Made by a program: the position numbers and the translations under genes. A stretch of DNA of 64,000 nucleotides from Terriglobia bacterium (GTDB lineage: Bacteria > Acidobacteriota > Terriglobia > Acidiferrales > UBA7541): NCBI GenBank assembly GCA_020072785.1, contig JAIQGG010000003.1:62001-126000 (forward strand). The letters are read 5' to 3'. The notes under the pieces were generated by a model, which ran no database searches, had not been told where the DNA came from, and saw nothing but the letters and a program-made list of their open reading frames with translations. The stretch's first letter is position 1. Each line of letters starts with the position of its first letter. This document shows, in pieces, positions 19,525 through 28,467 of this stretch.

Positions 19525-19562
19525 TTGACATTTACTCTATTACAGAATATACGGTCTGTAAT
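19525..19562 (+). promoter_or_regulatory. Promoter with overlapping Rrf2-type dyad operator
   Basis: TTGACA at 19525-19530 and TATACG at 19548-19553 are 17 bases apart. Lying across the -10 element is a perfect dyad: arm ATTACAGA (19539-19546), eight-base spacer, arm TCTGTAAT (19555-19562). The dyad size and position suit repression by a dimeric Rrf2 protein, most simply autorepression by the downstream regulator, which starts at 19583. Confidence 0.65.
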
Positions 19563-19582
19563 TCCTTTGTAGGGTGCTGCCG

Positions 19583-20071
19583 ATGGTTTTCCAACACGCC
19601 TCGGAGCTCGCGGTCAGAGCCTCGCTGTTTCTCGCCAAACAGCCTCCCGGAAAACTGACCCCCGTGCATGAGATTGCCGCGCAGACCGGCGCCTCCGAAG
19701 CGTACTTGGCGAAAATCCTGCAACGGCTGACCAGCGGCGGCCTGTTGCGCTCCTTCCGCGGCCCCGGCAAGGGCATGGAGCTGGGCCGCGCGCCAGAGGC
19801 GATCACCCTTGCCGATCTGGTGCGCGTCGTTGAAGGTTCGCGGCTCTCCGACAACTGCATTTTCGGGCTGGGGGACTGCTCGCCCGAGCATCCCTGTCCT
19901 CTCCACAATGACTGGCTTCCCCTGCGCACGGCCATTTTCGACCTCATGGAAAAGACCACGCTGGCGGACCTGATTCGTGCCGCACCCGGGTGGCCAGCAC
20001 CCGAAGGCGCTCGGCCGCTCGGAGTTGCGGCTCCTCCGATGGCGACAGACACCCGGCAGGAGAGGAAATAG
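19583..20071 (+). CDS. Rrf2 family transcriptional regulator, Fe-S type (second of a divergent pair)
   Basis: A 162-residue Rrf2 protein, MVFQHASELAVRASLFLAKQ, with recognition-helix region ASEAYLAKILQRLTSGGLL and wing RGPGKGMELGR. The cysteines in NCIFGLGDCSPEHPCPLHND have the same spacing as in its divergent neighbour, so a cluster is likely here too. ATG 19583 is preferred to the in-frame GTG 19574 because the promoter and dyad end at 19562 and AGGG lies about nine bases before it. The next gene on the same strand, 180 bases on, encodes a multihaem cytochrome, a plausible target. Confidence 0.9.
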   Translation: MVFQHASELAVRASLFLAKQPPGKLTPVHEIAAQTGASEAYLAKILQRLTSGGLLRSFRGPGKGMELGRAPEAITLADLVRVVEGSRLSDNCIFGLGDCSPEHPCPLHNDWLPLRTAIFDLMEKTTLADLIRAAPGWPAPEGARPLGVAAPPMATDTRQERK

Positions 20072-20169
20072 CCCACATGCGTTAGGGCATTCCTGTGGTG
20101 CCCGGGGCGCTGCCTCGCGATGTGCCGGCGCAGCGCCGCGCCCGCCACGTGGATGCAGTTTCTTGGCGG

Positions 20170-20198
20170 TTGACATTATCCTCTAGAATTCAGAGAAT
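20170..20198 (+). promoter_or_regulatory. Putative promoter/operator of the cytochrome operon
   Basis: TTGACA (20170-20175) and a weak GAGAAT (20193-20198) are 17 bases apart. Between them CTCT-A-GAATTC-AGAG (20181-20195) is a palindrome apart from one extra A. It differs in sequence from the Rrf2 dyad upstream, so a shared regulator is possible but not shown. Confidence 0.4.
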
Positions 20199-20251
20199 CA
20201 CTTTTCTCTCCGTAGCAGGGTCAAACTATTATCCTCTTCGAACGGGGCCAG

Positions 20252-23029
20252 ATGAAGCGTCAGAGATCTCTCACCGTGTGGCTGCTGGCCGCCACAGGTC
20301 TCTATCTCTACGCCTTTCCGTCCCCCACCATCTTCTATTTCGGTATTGTTCTGCTGCACACCGCCATCGGCCTATTGCTCGCCGCCCTCCTCCTGCCGCT
20401 CCTCGCGCGTCTCACCACCATCGAGAGCCTCGCCGCGCGCCTCGCCTGGATCCTCCTCGCCGCGGGCGCGGCCATCGGCGTCGCCTTCCTCTTTGTGGGA
20501 ACCCCGCACCGCCTGCATGCCTGGCTCCTGGCGCACATTGTTCTGTCCGTTGCCGGTACGCTGCTCCTAGCGGCCTCCTGGCTCGCTGCGCGCGGACAAC
20601 CCGCCGGCGCGAGCCAATTCGCGCTTCGTTTCGCAAGCTTGCTGCTGTTCACGGCCGCCGTCGCCTACGGCGCCTGGTGGGCTCGCGAAATCCGCTGGCG
20701 CGACTCCAATCGCATCATCAATCCCCCCATCGCTCCCGCGACGATGGACCAGGAAGGCGATGGCTCCCAGGGCCCCTTCTTCCCCAGTTCCGCGCAGACC
20801 CTCCACGGCGGCACCATCCCCGCCCAATATTTCATGCAGTCCGAAGCCTGCCAGCGCTGCCACAAGGACATCTACGACCAGTGGAACAGCTCCGCGCACC
20901 ACTTTTCTTCCTTCAACAATCAGTGGTACCGCAAGAGCGTCGAGTACATGCAGGACGTCAATGGCGTAAAGCCCTCGAAGTGGTGCGCCGGCTGCCATGA
21001 TCCCGCCCTGCTCTTCAGCGGCGAGTTCGACAAGCCCATCAACCAGATCATCGACCTCCCCGAATCCAAGGCCGGCTTGAGCTGCCTGATGTGCCACAGC
21101 ATCGTCCGGGTAAAAAGCACCATGGGCCAGGGCGATTTCGTCCTCGAATACCCGAAACTCCACAAACTCGCGGCCAGCAAGAATCCGCTTTTGCGCACCG
21201 TCCACGATTTCCTCGTCCGCCTGAATCCCGAGCCCCACCGCCGCACCTTCCTCAAGCCCTTCATGCAAACCCAGACCCCGGAGTTTTGCGCGAGCTGCCA
21301 CAAGGTGCATCTCGACGTCCCGGTGAACAACTACCGCTGGCTGCGCGGCTTCAACGAGTACGACAACTGGCAGGCCAGCGGCGTTTCCGGCGAAGGCGCG
21401 CGCTCCTTCTACTATCCCACCGCTCCTCTGAAATGCCCCGATTGCCACATGCCGCTCGTTCCCTCCCAAGACGACGGCAACATCAACGGCTTCGTCCACT
21501 CCCACCGCTTTCCCGGCGCGAACACCGCCCTGCCCTTCGCCAACCAGGACCAGACGCAGCTCGACCTGAGCCGCGAATTCCTGCAGAACGGCAACCTTTC
21601 CGTGGATATCTTCGCGGTCTCCCCCGCAGGGCCGCAGCAGGCCGGCGGTGAAGCCCCCGGCCCCGAACTGGCCACCACTTTCGCTGTCGGCGAGGAAGCC
21701 GAACAGCCCCGCCTCGCCGGACCCGCCGGAGAAGCGCGCCCGCTCACCGCGCCGCTCGGCCGCGTCGACGCCGCCGTCCGCCGTGACGACGACGTGCGCG
21801 TGGATGTCGTCGTGCGCACCAAGAAAGTCGGCCACTTCTTCCCCGGCGGCACCGTGGACGCCTTCGACGTCTGGCTCGAGTTGCAAGCCACCGATGAAAA
21901 AGGCCAGACTCTCTTCTGGAGCGGCAAGGTCGAAGACGGCGGCAAGGGCCCCGTCGATCCCGGGGCGCATTTCTACCGCTCCCTGCAAATCGACGCTCAC
22001 GGCAACCCCATCAACAAGCGCAATGCCTGGGCCACGCGTTCCGTCGTCTACGTCCACCTCATCCCACCCGGCGCCGCGGACACCGTTCACTACCGGCTGC
22101 ATATCCCGGAGAACTCCGGCGAAAAAATCACGCTCCACGCCAAGCTCAACTACCGCAAGTTCGCCTGGTGGAACACGCAGTTTTCCTACGCCGGGGTCCG
22201 CGACCCCGGCGGTGCACATTCCGGCGTGACCAAGGATTATGATGACGGCAAGTGGGTCTTCACCGGCGACACCTCACACGTTTCCGGAAACCTCCACCAG
22301 GTCCCCGATCTCCCCATCATCACCCTCGCCGAAGACACCAAGTCGCTCCGCGTCCTCCCTCGCACCGCGCCCGCACCGCCGCCGCAACTCGCGCTCGCCA
22401 AGGAGGACTGGGTGCGCTGGAACGACTACGGCATCGGACTCTTCCTGCAGGGCGATCTCCGCGGCGCGGAATCCGCCTTCGAAACGCTGACCCAGCTGGA
22501 CCCGCGGAATCCCGACGGCTGGGTAAACATTGGCCGCGTCCGCGTGCAGGAAGGCGCGATCCCCGGCGCACGCGCCGCGCTCGAAAAAGCGCTGGCCCTG
22601 CAGCCCGGCCTGGCCCGTGCCAACTACTTCTACGCCCGCGTTCTCAAGAGTGAGAGCCGCTTCGACGATGCCGCCGCACGCCTGCGCTCCGTCCTCGCGC
22701 AATACCCGCGCGACCGCGTCGTGCGCAACGAGCTTGGACGCGTCCTCTTCATCCAGAAGCGCTACGCCGGCGCCGTGCAGGAATTCCTGCAGGTTTTGCA
22801 GATCGATCCCGAAGACCTGCAAGCCAATTACAATCTGATGCTCTGCTATAACGGCCTCGGCGACGAACAACGCGCCAACGAGTACAAGGCGCTCTATCTC
22901 CGCTTCAAGGCCGATGAATCCGCACAGGCCATTACCGGCCCCTATCGCCAGGCGCATCCCCAGGACAACAACGAGCGCCAGCCGGTCCACGAACACGTTT
23001 CCGTGGCCCTGGGTCCCGCCCGCCAATGA
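20252..23029 (+). CDS. Membrane-anchored penta-haem c-type cytochrome with TPR domain
   Basis: A 925-residue protein with three regions. Residues 1-160 contain about four hydrophobic segments. Residues 195-420 hold five CxxCH haem sites: CQRCH (about 200), CAGCH (245), CLMCH (278), CASCH (347) and CPDCH (395). A beta-rich segment with VGHFFPGGTVDAFDVWLEL follows. The last 200 residues are TPR repeats (AWVRWNDYGIGLFLQGDL-like and later helices). The haems should face the periplasm and carry electrons. The stop codon overlaps the start of the next gene (ATGA), so the two are translationally coupled. Function beyond electron transfer is unknown. Confidence 0.9.
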   Translation: MKRQRSLTVWLLAATGLYLYAFPSPTIFYFGIVLLHTAIGLLLAALLLPLLARLTTIESLAARLAWILLAAGAAIGVAFLFVGTPHRLHAWLLAHIVLSVAGTLLLAASWLAARGQPAGASQFALRFASLLLFTAAVAYGAWWAREIRWRDSNRIINPPIAPATMDQEGDGSQGPFFPSSAQTLHGGTIPAQYFMQSEACQRCHKDIYDQWNSSAHHFSSFNNQWYRKSVEYMQDVNGVKPSKWCAGCHDPALLFSGEFDKPINQIIDLPESKAGLSCLMCHSIVRVKSTMGQGDFVLEYPKLHKLAASKNPLLRTVHDFLVRLNPEPHRRTFLKPFMQTQTPEFCASCHKVHLDVPVNNYRWLRGFNEYDNWQASGVSGEGARSFYYPTAPLKCPDCHMPLVPSQDDGNINGFVHSHRFPGANTALPFANQDQTQLDLSREFLQNGNLSVDIFAVSPAGPQQAGGEAPGPELATTFAVGEEAEQPRLAGPAGEARPLTAPLGRVDAAVRRDDDVRVDVVVRTKKVGHFFPGGTVDAFDVWLELQATDEKGQTLFWSGKVEDGGKGPVDPGAHFYRSLQIDAHGNPINKRNAWATRSVVYVHLIPPGAADTVHYRLHIPENSGEKITLHAKLNYRKFAWWNTQFSYAGVRDPGGAHSGVTKDYDDGKWVFTGDTSHVSGNLHQVPDLPIITLAEDTKSLRVLPRTAPAPPPQLALAKEDWVRWNDYGIGLFLQGDLRGAESAFETLTQLDPRNPDGWVNIGRVRVQEGAIPGARAALEKALALQPGLARANYFYARVLKSESRFDDAAARLRSVLAQYPRDRVVRNELGRVLFIQKRYAGAVQEFLQVLQIDPEDLQANYNLMLCYNGLGDEQRANEYKALYLRFKADESAQAITGPYRQAHPQDNNERQPVHEHVSVALGPARQ

Positions 23030-24738
23030 AAAGAGGCCGCGTGAAAACGTTCCTTGCAGCGGTCCTCGTCTGGACCCTTGCTGCGTTTCTGCTCCTCCAA
23101 GCCGGGCAGGGTGCTACTTCCCTGTCCTCTCCGGTGGCCTTTCGCGACGTCACCCAGCAGGCCAGCATTCACTTTGTCCACAACACCGGAGCCTTCGGGA
23201 AAAAATTTCTCCCCGAAACGCTCGGCCCCGGCGTGGCCTTCCTCGACTACGACAACGACGGCTGGCCCGACATTTTCCTCGCCAACGGAATGGACTGGCC
23301 CGGCCATGTCCGGCAGCGCTCCACCCCGCGCCTCTACCACAACAATCACGACGGCACCTTCACCGACGTCACCCGCAAGGCCGGTCTGGCCATCGCGATG
23401 TACGGCATGGGAGTAACCGTCGGCGATTTCGACAACGACGGCTTCGACGATCTCTTCCTCACCGCCTTCGGCCAGAGCCGGCTCTTCCACAACAATGGCA
23501 ACGGCACTTTCACCGATGTCACCCAGAAGGCCGGACTCGGCGGCATCAAGGAGTTCAGCACCAGCGCCGCCTGGGTCGATTACGACAAGGACGGGCACCT
23601 CGATCTCGTCGTCGCCAATTACGTCCAATGGTCCCCGGAGACCGACTTGTACTGCACGCTCACTGGAAAAACGAAGTCCTACTGCACGCCGGAATCCTAC
23701 CAAGGCGTTTCCGTGCGCCTCTGGCGCAATCGCGGCAACGGCACCTTCGAAGACGCGACCCAGAAAGCCGGCCTCGCCGATCCCACCGCGAAAACCCTGG
23801 GCGTCACCGTTCTCGACTACGACAACGACGGCTGGCCCGATCTGCTCTTCGCCAACGACACCCAGCCCAACAAGCTCTACCGCAATAACGGCAACGGCAC
23901 CTTCACCGAAAAAGGCGTCATCGCCGGCATCGCCTTCAGCGAAGACGGCGTGGCCCGCGCGGGCATGGGCATCGACGCCGCCGACTACGACCGCTCCGGC
24001 CATTCCAGCATCCTCATCAGCAATTTCTCCAATCAGATGCTCGCCCTCTATCACAACGAGGGCAACGGCCTCTTCGTCGACGTCGCTCCCGCCTCCGAGA
24101 TCGGCCGCGCTTCCCTCCTCTCCCTCGGCTTCGCTTGCTTTTTCTTCGATTACGATCTTGACGGCTGGCCGGATATTTTCGTTGCCAACGGCCACCTGGA
24201 CCCGGACATTCAGCGCGTCCAGGCCGACGTCCGCTACGCGCAGCCGCCGCATCTTTTCCGCAATCTCGGCAACGGGCAATTTCAGGAAGCCGCGCGTACC
24301 ATGGGCGCCGCCTTCAACCGGCCCCGCGTCGCCCGCGGCGCCGCCTACGCCGACATCAATAATGACGGCCGGCTCGACCTCCTCGTCGCCACCAACGGCG
24401 GCTCTCCCGCCCTTTTCCTCAACCAGGGCGGCGGCAACAACAGCCTTCGCGTGAAGCTCGTGGGCACAAAATCCAATCGCGACGGGATCGGCGCCGTCGT
24501 CCGCCTCACCTCCGGCAGCGCTGTGCAGTCCCAGATGCTGCGCAGCGGCTCCAGTTATCTTTCCGCGAGCGAACTCGTTCTCACCTTTGGTCTCGGCACG
24601 CTGTCCCGGGCCGACGCCATCGAAATCCGCTGGCCCAGCGGCCAGACCGACAAACTCAGCAACATCGCCGCGGGACAGACCATCACCGTCACCGAAGAAA
24701 AAGGCATCACCGCGTCGCGGGCCTACGCCAGGAGATAG
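23026..24738 (+). CDS. CRTAC1-type protein: VCBS/FG-GAP repeats plus ASPIC/UnbV domain
   Basis: A 570-residue secreted protein. A signal peptide (KTFLAAVLVWTLAAFLLLQ) is followed by a beta-propeller of FG-GAP/VCBS repeats, visible as recurring YDNDGWPDIFLANG, FDNDGFDDLFLTAFG, YDKDGHLDLVVANY and similar calcium-binding DxDxDG loops. The C-terminal ASPIC/UnbV domain (about 480-560) has NNSLRVKLVGTKSNRDGIGA and IRWPSGQTDKL. Such proteins are exported and bind ligands; the enzymatic role is unproven. The ATG overlaps the cytochrome stop by four bases, implying a stoichiometric partner. Confidence 0.92.
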   Translation: MKRGRVKTFLAAVLVWTLAAFLLLQAGQGATSLSSPVAFRDVTQQASIHFVHNTGAFGKKFLPETLGPGVAFLDYDNDGWPDIFLANGMDWPGHVRQRSTPRLYHNNHDGTFTDVTRKAGLAIAMYGMGVTVGDFDNDGFDDLFLTAFGQSRLFHNNGNGTFTDVTQKAGLGGIKEFSTSAAWVDYDKDGHLDLVVANYVQWSPETDLYCTLTGKTKSYCTPESYQGVSVRLWRNRGNGTFEDATQKAGLADPTAKTLGVTVLDYDNDGWPDLLFANDTQPNKLYRNNGNGTFTEKGVIAGIAFSEDGVARAGMGIDAADYDRSGHSSILISNFSNQMLALYHNEGNGLFVDVAPASEIGRASLLSLGFACFFFDYDLDGWPDIFVANGHLDPDIQRVQADVRYAQPPHLFRNLGNGQFQEAARTMGAAFNRPRVARGAAYADINNDGRLDLLVATNGGSPALFLNQGGGNNSLRVKLVGTKSNRDGIGAVVRLTSGSAVQSQMLRSGSSYLSASELVLTFGLGTLSRADAIEIRWPSGQTDKLSNIAAGQTITVTEEKGITASRAYARR

Positions 24739-24850
24739 CTTGCGGCGCGGCGGTCCGCTTCGCAAGCGGCAGGCCCATCCCGCGCGCGGGAATCTCGTCT
24801 AGAATGGGGATGGTTCCGGCGCAAACAGGCCGCACTTTAACTGCAGGGAG

Positions 24851-25792
24851 ATGGAGAACCTTATGAGTCTCATGCGTTCGCTGCTGCTGGCGGCTTCGCA
24901 AAATAGTTCGCTCCGCGAGCGCGCCTCGCGTTACCGTTTCGTCCGCCGCAGCGTCTCCCGCTTCATGCCCGGTGAAACCCTCGACGACGCCCTGCTGGCC
25001 GCACAGGCCCTGGGCCTCCGCAAGATCGGCGCGGTCTTCACGCATCTCGGCGAAAACATCAACGATGCGGGCGAAGCCAAGCAAGTCACCGAACACTACC
25101 TGGGCGCGCTCGAGCGCATCCACGGGCAGAACCTCCGTGCGGAGATTTCCGTCAAGCTCACCCAGCTCGGCTTGGACCTTTCTCCCGACCTCTGCTTCGC
25201 CAACCTGCAAGGGATCATCGCCCGCGAAAACAAAAACTCCACCGTGTGGATCGATATGGAAGCCAGCAACTATGTGGATGTGACGCTGGATCTCTACCGC
25301 CGCGCCCTCGCGGCCTTCCCCAACGTCGGCATCTGCCTGCAGGCCTATCTCTACCGCACCAAAGACGACCTCGCGAAGCTTCTGCCCCTGCGCCCCTCCA
25401 TCCGCCTGGTCAAAGGCGCCTACAGCGAGCCGCCGGAGGTCGCTTTCCCCCGCAAGCGCGACGTCGACGAAAACTATTTCGCCCTGGCCCAGGAAATGCT
25501 CGGCGCCCAGGCCGCCAGGCAGTGCCTCCGCGCCGCCTTCGGCACCCATGACGTTACCCTCATCCGCCGCATCGCCGCTTTTGCCGCGCAGCAAGGCTTC
25601 CCCAAAGACGCCCTCGAAGTCCAGATGCTCTTCGGAATCCAGCGCGCCGAGCAGGAGCGTCTGGCCAGCGAAGGTTACCGCTCCATCGTTTTGGTTGCCT
25701 ACGGTACCTACTGGTACGCCTGGTTCATGCGCCGCCTCGCCGAACGCCCCGCCAATCTGTGGTTTTTGATCCGCAACGTTTTTGCAGGTTGA
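24851..25792 (+). CDS. Proline dehydrogenase (monofunctional PRODH)
   Basis: A 313-residue FAD enzyme that oxidises L-proline to pyrroline-5-carboxylate and feeds electrons to the quinone pool. PRODH blocks are present in order: FTHLGENI, EISVKLTQLGLDLS, VWIDMEASNYVD, GICLQAYLYRTKDDL, IRLVKGAYSEP, FGTHD and the C-terminal YWYAWFMRRLAERPAN. There is no P5C dehydrogenase domain, so it is the short type found alone in many Gram-negative and Gram-positive groups. Start ATG 24851 follows GGGAGATGG. No transporter or P5C dehydrogenase gene lies beside it. Confidence 0.95.
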   Translation: MENLMSLMRSLLLAASQNSSLRERASRYRFVRRSVSRFMPGETLDDALLAAQALGLRKIGAVFTHLGENINDAGEAKQVTEHYLGALERIHGQNLRAEISVKLTQLGLDLSPDLCFANLQGIIARENKNSTVWIDMEASNYVDVTLDLYRRALAAFPNVGICLQAYLYRTKDDLAKLLPLRPSIRLVKGAYSEPPEVAFPRKRDVDENYFALAQEMLGAQAARQCLRAAFGTHDVTLIRRIAAFAAQQGFPKDALEVQMLFGIQRAEQERLASEGYRSIVLVAYGTYWYAWFMRRLAERPANLWFLIRNVFAG

Positions 25793-25820
25793 CCGATACC
25801 CAGAAATTTAGGAAGGACTC

Positions 25821-25864
25821 GTCGAGGCGAAAAGATTTGAACCTTCGGCCTCCTGTTCCCGAAC
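25821..25864. repeat. Degenerate tRNA-Pro 3'-half copy (attachment-site-like, left)
   Basis: The 44 bases match 57305-57348, the 3' part of tRNA-Pro(CGG), at 40 positions and in the same orientation. Mismatches are at 25825, 25833, 25838 and 25856. The match stops inside the anticodon stem, and the rest of the tRNA is absent. This is the pattern left when an element integrates into the 3' end of a tRNA gene. Confidence 0.75.
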
Positions 25865-25979
25865 AACAAAGCAACTTCACAAGCCGTTGTACGGGCGTCA
25901 CTTACGGATCAGGAACCCTTCCAGTTGGGCTACTTGGGCAACCGCTCGCCCCGCAGACGAGAGCGCCAGAAAACACCAA

Positions 25980-26013
25980 GGGCTCCGAGACTGCATCTCG
26001 GAGCCCTTTCTTT
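25980..26013 (+). terminator. Intrinsic terminator
   Basis: An 11-bp perfect stem, GGGCTCCGAGA (25980-25990) with TCTCGGAGCCC (25996-26006) around loop CTGCA, is followed by TTTCTTT. It terminates + strand transcription roughly 190 bases after proline dehydrogenase. Confidence 0.85.
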
Positions 26014-26240
26014 GTGACCAGTGCGGACTGCCGTGATCTCCGTCTCCGCCCGCGCAACGCCGGGGACGACCTGCAGTGACATCTATTTACCCATGTGCGG
26101 TACGAGAACCTGGCAGGAAGGAATTACTGAGGGCGTTCGCGAGGCACGTGGGCGAAAGACGATTGGGCCCACAATTTACCATTGCTGGCAGGATGAAGCA
26201 GGGCAGGCGAAGATCTGCGTGGGAGTCGCGCCGCGAACCT

Positions 26241-26852
26241 TCAGGCCTTAGCGGCAGACTGCAGGGATTCCCATTTCATCTCCGCGACTCTCAGTTTCGG
26301 GTGGGAGACCAGGAGATGCCAAATCATCGCCTGAAAAGATTCCGTGTGCGGAGTCACCGTGGAGGAATTGACGACGGGAACAAGCACGCAGGCATTCGCC
26401 ACCTGAGCCGTGTAGCCTCCGTCGCGGCCGACGACGCCGCAAATCGTGGCGCGCACCTCCCGCGCGTAGTCGAGCGCCCGCACCAGGTTCGCGCTGACAT
26501 TCTTCTTGGCATCTCCGCCGCCGACGGAGATCACGAAGATCATGTCTTTTTCGTTCAACCGGCTCCCGCGCAGCCAATTGGCGTAGCACGTATCCCAGCC
26601 CTCGTCGTTCACCCGCGCTGTCAGTTCCGATACGTTGTCCGAGGGCGCGTACGCCTCGATCTGCGCGATCTTGCGGAAATCGCAGACCGCGTGGGACGCA
26701 TGGCCCGCTCCGCCGCCCACGCCAAGCACAAAAAGCCGCCCCCCTCGCTGCCGTAATTCCACGAGCAGATCCACGGCCTCCTCAATGGCCCGCTGATCCA
26801 CCTGCCGGAGAATCATTGTGGCTTCTTCGATATATTGCCTGACGTAACCCAT
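26241..26852 (-). CDS. SIS-domain sugar isomerase, GmhA-like (sedoheptulose-7-phosphate isomerase)
   Basis: A 203-residue single SIS domain. The phosphosugar loop is LFVLGVGGGAGHASHAVCDF, close to the GNGGSAxDAxHxAxE block of GmhA, and the C-terminal VTPHTESFQAMIWHLL resembles the GmhA tail helix. In heptose synthesis GmhA converts sedoheptulose 7-phosphate to D-glycero-D-manno-heptose 7-phosphate. The assignment is strengthened by HddA-like kinase and GmhB-like phosphatase genes upstream in the same unit. Some family residues differ, so another phosphosugar isomerase is possible. It is the last gene of the minus-strand polysaccharide locus. Confidence 0.8.
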   Translation of the reverse strand: MGYVRQYIEEATMILRQVDQRAIEEAVDLLVELRQRGGRLFVLGVGGGAGHASHAVCDFRKIAQIEAYAPSDNVSELTARVNDEGWDTCYANWLRGSRLNEKDMIFVISVGGGDAKKNVSANLVRALDYAREVRATICGVVGRDGGYTAQVANACVLVPVVNSSTVTPHTESFQAMIWHLLVSHPKLRVAEMKWESLQSAAKA

Positions 26853-26876
26853 CGCGATTGTCCTCCCCGAGTGACG

Positions 26877-27782
26877 TTAGTCCTGCTCTTTCCGCGCCAG
26901 CACCAGTGTGGAGTAGCCAACCAAAACTCGCCCCAAGGTGCCGTAATACAAAGCTTGCGACACCCAGCGCACCAGCATCTTCCCGAGATTCCGGCGCAAC
27001 TCGGCGTTGAAGATGAGCGGGGCGTTTTCCAGCGCAACAATTCGGAACCCGCCGTGCTGCAATAAAGCGGCGATGGTGCACGGTTGAAATGAGCACAGGT
27101 GGTCCGGCAGCTTGAACCCGGCGAGGACACTCTTGGGCTGTTCCAGCCAATAGGGATTCCGCAGTCCGAGCCTGCGCCGCAGCCGTCCGAGCAAATCGTG
27201 AAAGCGCGCATCCGGGACCACGACGGCAAGAACGCCTCCGGGCGCCAGAATTTGCCGAAGCTGTTCAAGGGTGCGTGCCGGATCCGGGAGGTGTTCGAGC
27301 ACGTTTAACAGGCTGATGACATCGAACTGCCGGCCGCCGCGGACCGCGAGGTATTCTTCAATCATTCCGTGATAGATCTCGATCCCGTGCTCCTCCCGCG
27401 CGAATTCCGAGCCGCTTTCCGACGGCTCAATGCCGAAGACGGAAAATCCTGCCTCTTTCATGCACCGCAGAAAATTCCCCGATCCGCACCCGATGTCAAG
27501 GACCGTCCCCGATCGCCTGATCCGCAGGATTGCCCGGCGCACCCCGCGATTGAAGTGCTCTTCCCTCTTCCGCCACTGCTCCCCGTCATCGTAGCTGGCG
27601 TAGAACTCGCGCAACTCTTCCGGCGCCGGTTGCGGATTCACGTACCAGAGCCCGCACTCCCGGCATTGCGCGATGCGGTATCCCCGCGCTTCCAGATACG
27701 GAACATGCTCGGTGCTTGAACAAACATGGCACGCTACTGTCTTGCGCACGCTGAGGGCACGACTTGTCGCATGAGTCGCCAT
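26877..27782 (-). CDS. Class I SAM-dependent methyltransferase with N-terminal zinc-ribbon-like motif
   Basis: A 301-residue enzyme. Near the N-terminus, CHVCSSTEHV...CRECGLWYVNPQP forms a two-knuckle Cys motif common in sugar methyltransferases of polysaccharide loci. The AdoMet site is TVLDIGCGSGNFLRCMKEAG with the acidic GIEPSESG block, and VISLLNVLEHLPDP is the usual motif after it. ATG 27782 is chosen because the longer frame (from 27866) would overlap gmhB and because GGGA lies just upstream. It probably methylates a sugar in the exported polysaccharide. Confidence 0.85.
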   Translation of the reverse strand: MATHATSRALSVRKTVACHVCSSTEHVPYLEARGYRIAQCRECGLWYVNPQPAPEELREFYASYDDGEQWRKREEHFNRGVRRAILRIRRSGTVLDIGCGSGNFLRCMKEAGFSVFGIEPSESGSEFAREEHGIEIYHGMIEEYLAVRGGRQFDVISLLNVLEHLPDPARTLEQLRQILAPGGVLAVVVPDARFHDLLGRLRRRLGLRNPYWLEQPKSVLAGFKLPDHLCSFQPCTIAALLQHGGFRIVALENAPLIFNAELRRNLGKMLVRWVSQALYYGTLGRVLVGYSTLVLARKEQD

Positions 27783-27828
27783 TCCCCGTAGCTCCCAGAA
27801 GTCAAGATACGTTCCTGCTGCGCGCAGG

Positions 27829-28467
27829 CTAACAACCCGCCGCCGGGCATCTCCGCGGCAAAACACTCTTCAGACAATCGCTCCCCACTTCCGACTGGAT
27901 AATCTGGCACGCTTCCCACAGATCCTTTGCTACCAGGTGAGGACGCACCTCGGGCCCCTCCGTAAACTGGCAGATCTCGCATTTCCAGCGGCCCGCAAAG
28001 ATCGTGCGGCAGCCGGCGCGCAATCCCGCGACCAAGTCGGGAATCCCGTCGCCGATCATGTAGCATTCATCGAGTCCGACCTTCAGGCTCTGCGCGGCCT
28101 GTTCCAGCATTCCAATTTCCGGCTTACGGCACCGGCAGCGCTGCCGCAACTCTGGAACGCGCCCTTCCGGGTGATGCAGGCAATAATAGATCCGATCGAC
28201 GCGCCCCCCGGCCTCGCCAATGCCCTCCAGCATCCTGCGTTCAAAAAGCTTCAGGGTATCCAGCTGGAGATGTCCCTTGGCGATTCCCGGCTGATTCGAC
28301 ACGATGGCGATTTTCATGCCTATGTCGTTCAGGACACGGATCGCCTCGGGAACACGAGGAAGCAGGGTGAATTGTGACGCGGTGAATGGCGCATCGATCA
28401 CGCCGGCGTCCTGGTGATAGACGAGGGCATTGATCACACCATCGCGATCGAGAAGAACTGCTTTCAT
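27829..28467 (-). CDS. gmhB: HAD phosphatase, D-glycero-D-manno-heptose-1,7-bisphosphate phosphatase type
   Basis: A 212-residue HAD-superfamily hydrolase. The nucleophile motif LLDRDGVIN opens the protein. SNQPGIAKG is motif 2, and YMIGDGIPDLVAG is the acidic motif. The zinc loop CLHH...RCRC (around residues 95-115) is diagnostic for GmhB-type histidinol/heptose phosphatases. GmhB removes the C7 phosphate from heptose 1,7-bisphosphate. It lies between a GHMP kinase and a methyltransferase in the same transcription direction. The C-terminus (RRCPAAGC) is longer than usual. Confidence 0.9.
   Translation of the reverse strand: MKAVLLDRDGVINALVYHQDAGVIDAPFTASQFTLLPRVPEAIRVLNDIGMKIAIVSNQPGIAKGHLQLDTLKLFERRMLEGIGEAGGRVDRIYYCLHHPEGRVPELRQRCRCRKPEIGMLEQAAQSLKVGLDECYMIGDGIPDLVAGLRAGCRTIFAGRWKCEICQFTEGPEVRPHLVAKDLWEACQIIQSEVGSDCLKSVLPRRCPAAGC

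Larger units (their letters stand above)
25793..26240. other. Gene-free junction between proline dehydrogenase and the polysaccharide locus
   Basis: About 450 bases without a credible gene. It contains a degenerate copy of the 3' half of tRNA-Pro (25821-25864) and a strong intrinsic terminator (25980-26013). The rest shows no recognisable signal. The sudden change to a long minus-strand locus beyond this point makes it a candidate island boundary. Confidence 0.6.

Noticed and set aside
25759-26079. Short + strand reading frame containing KDLNLRPPVPEQQ
   Set aside because: Same artefact in another frame of the tRNA-Pro copy at 25821; it overlaps the end of proline dehydrogenase and runs through a terminator.
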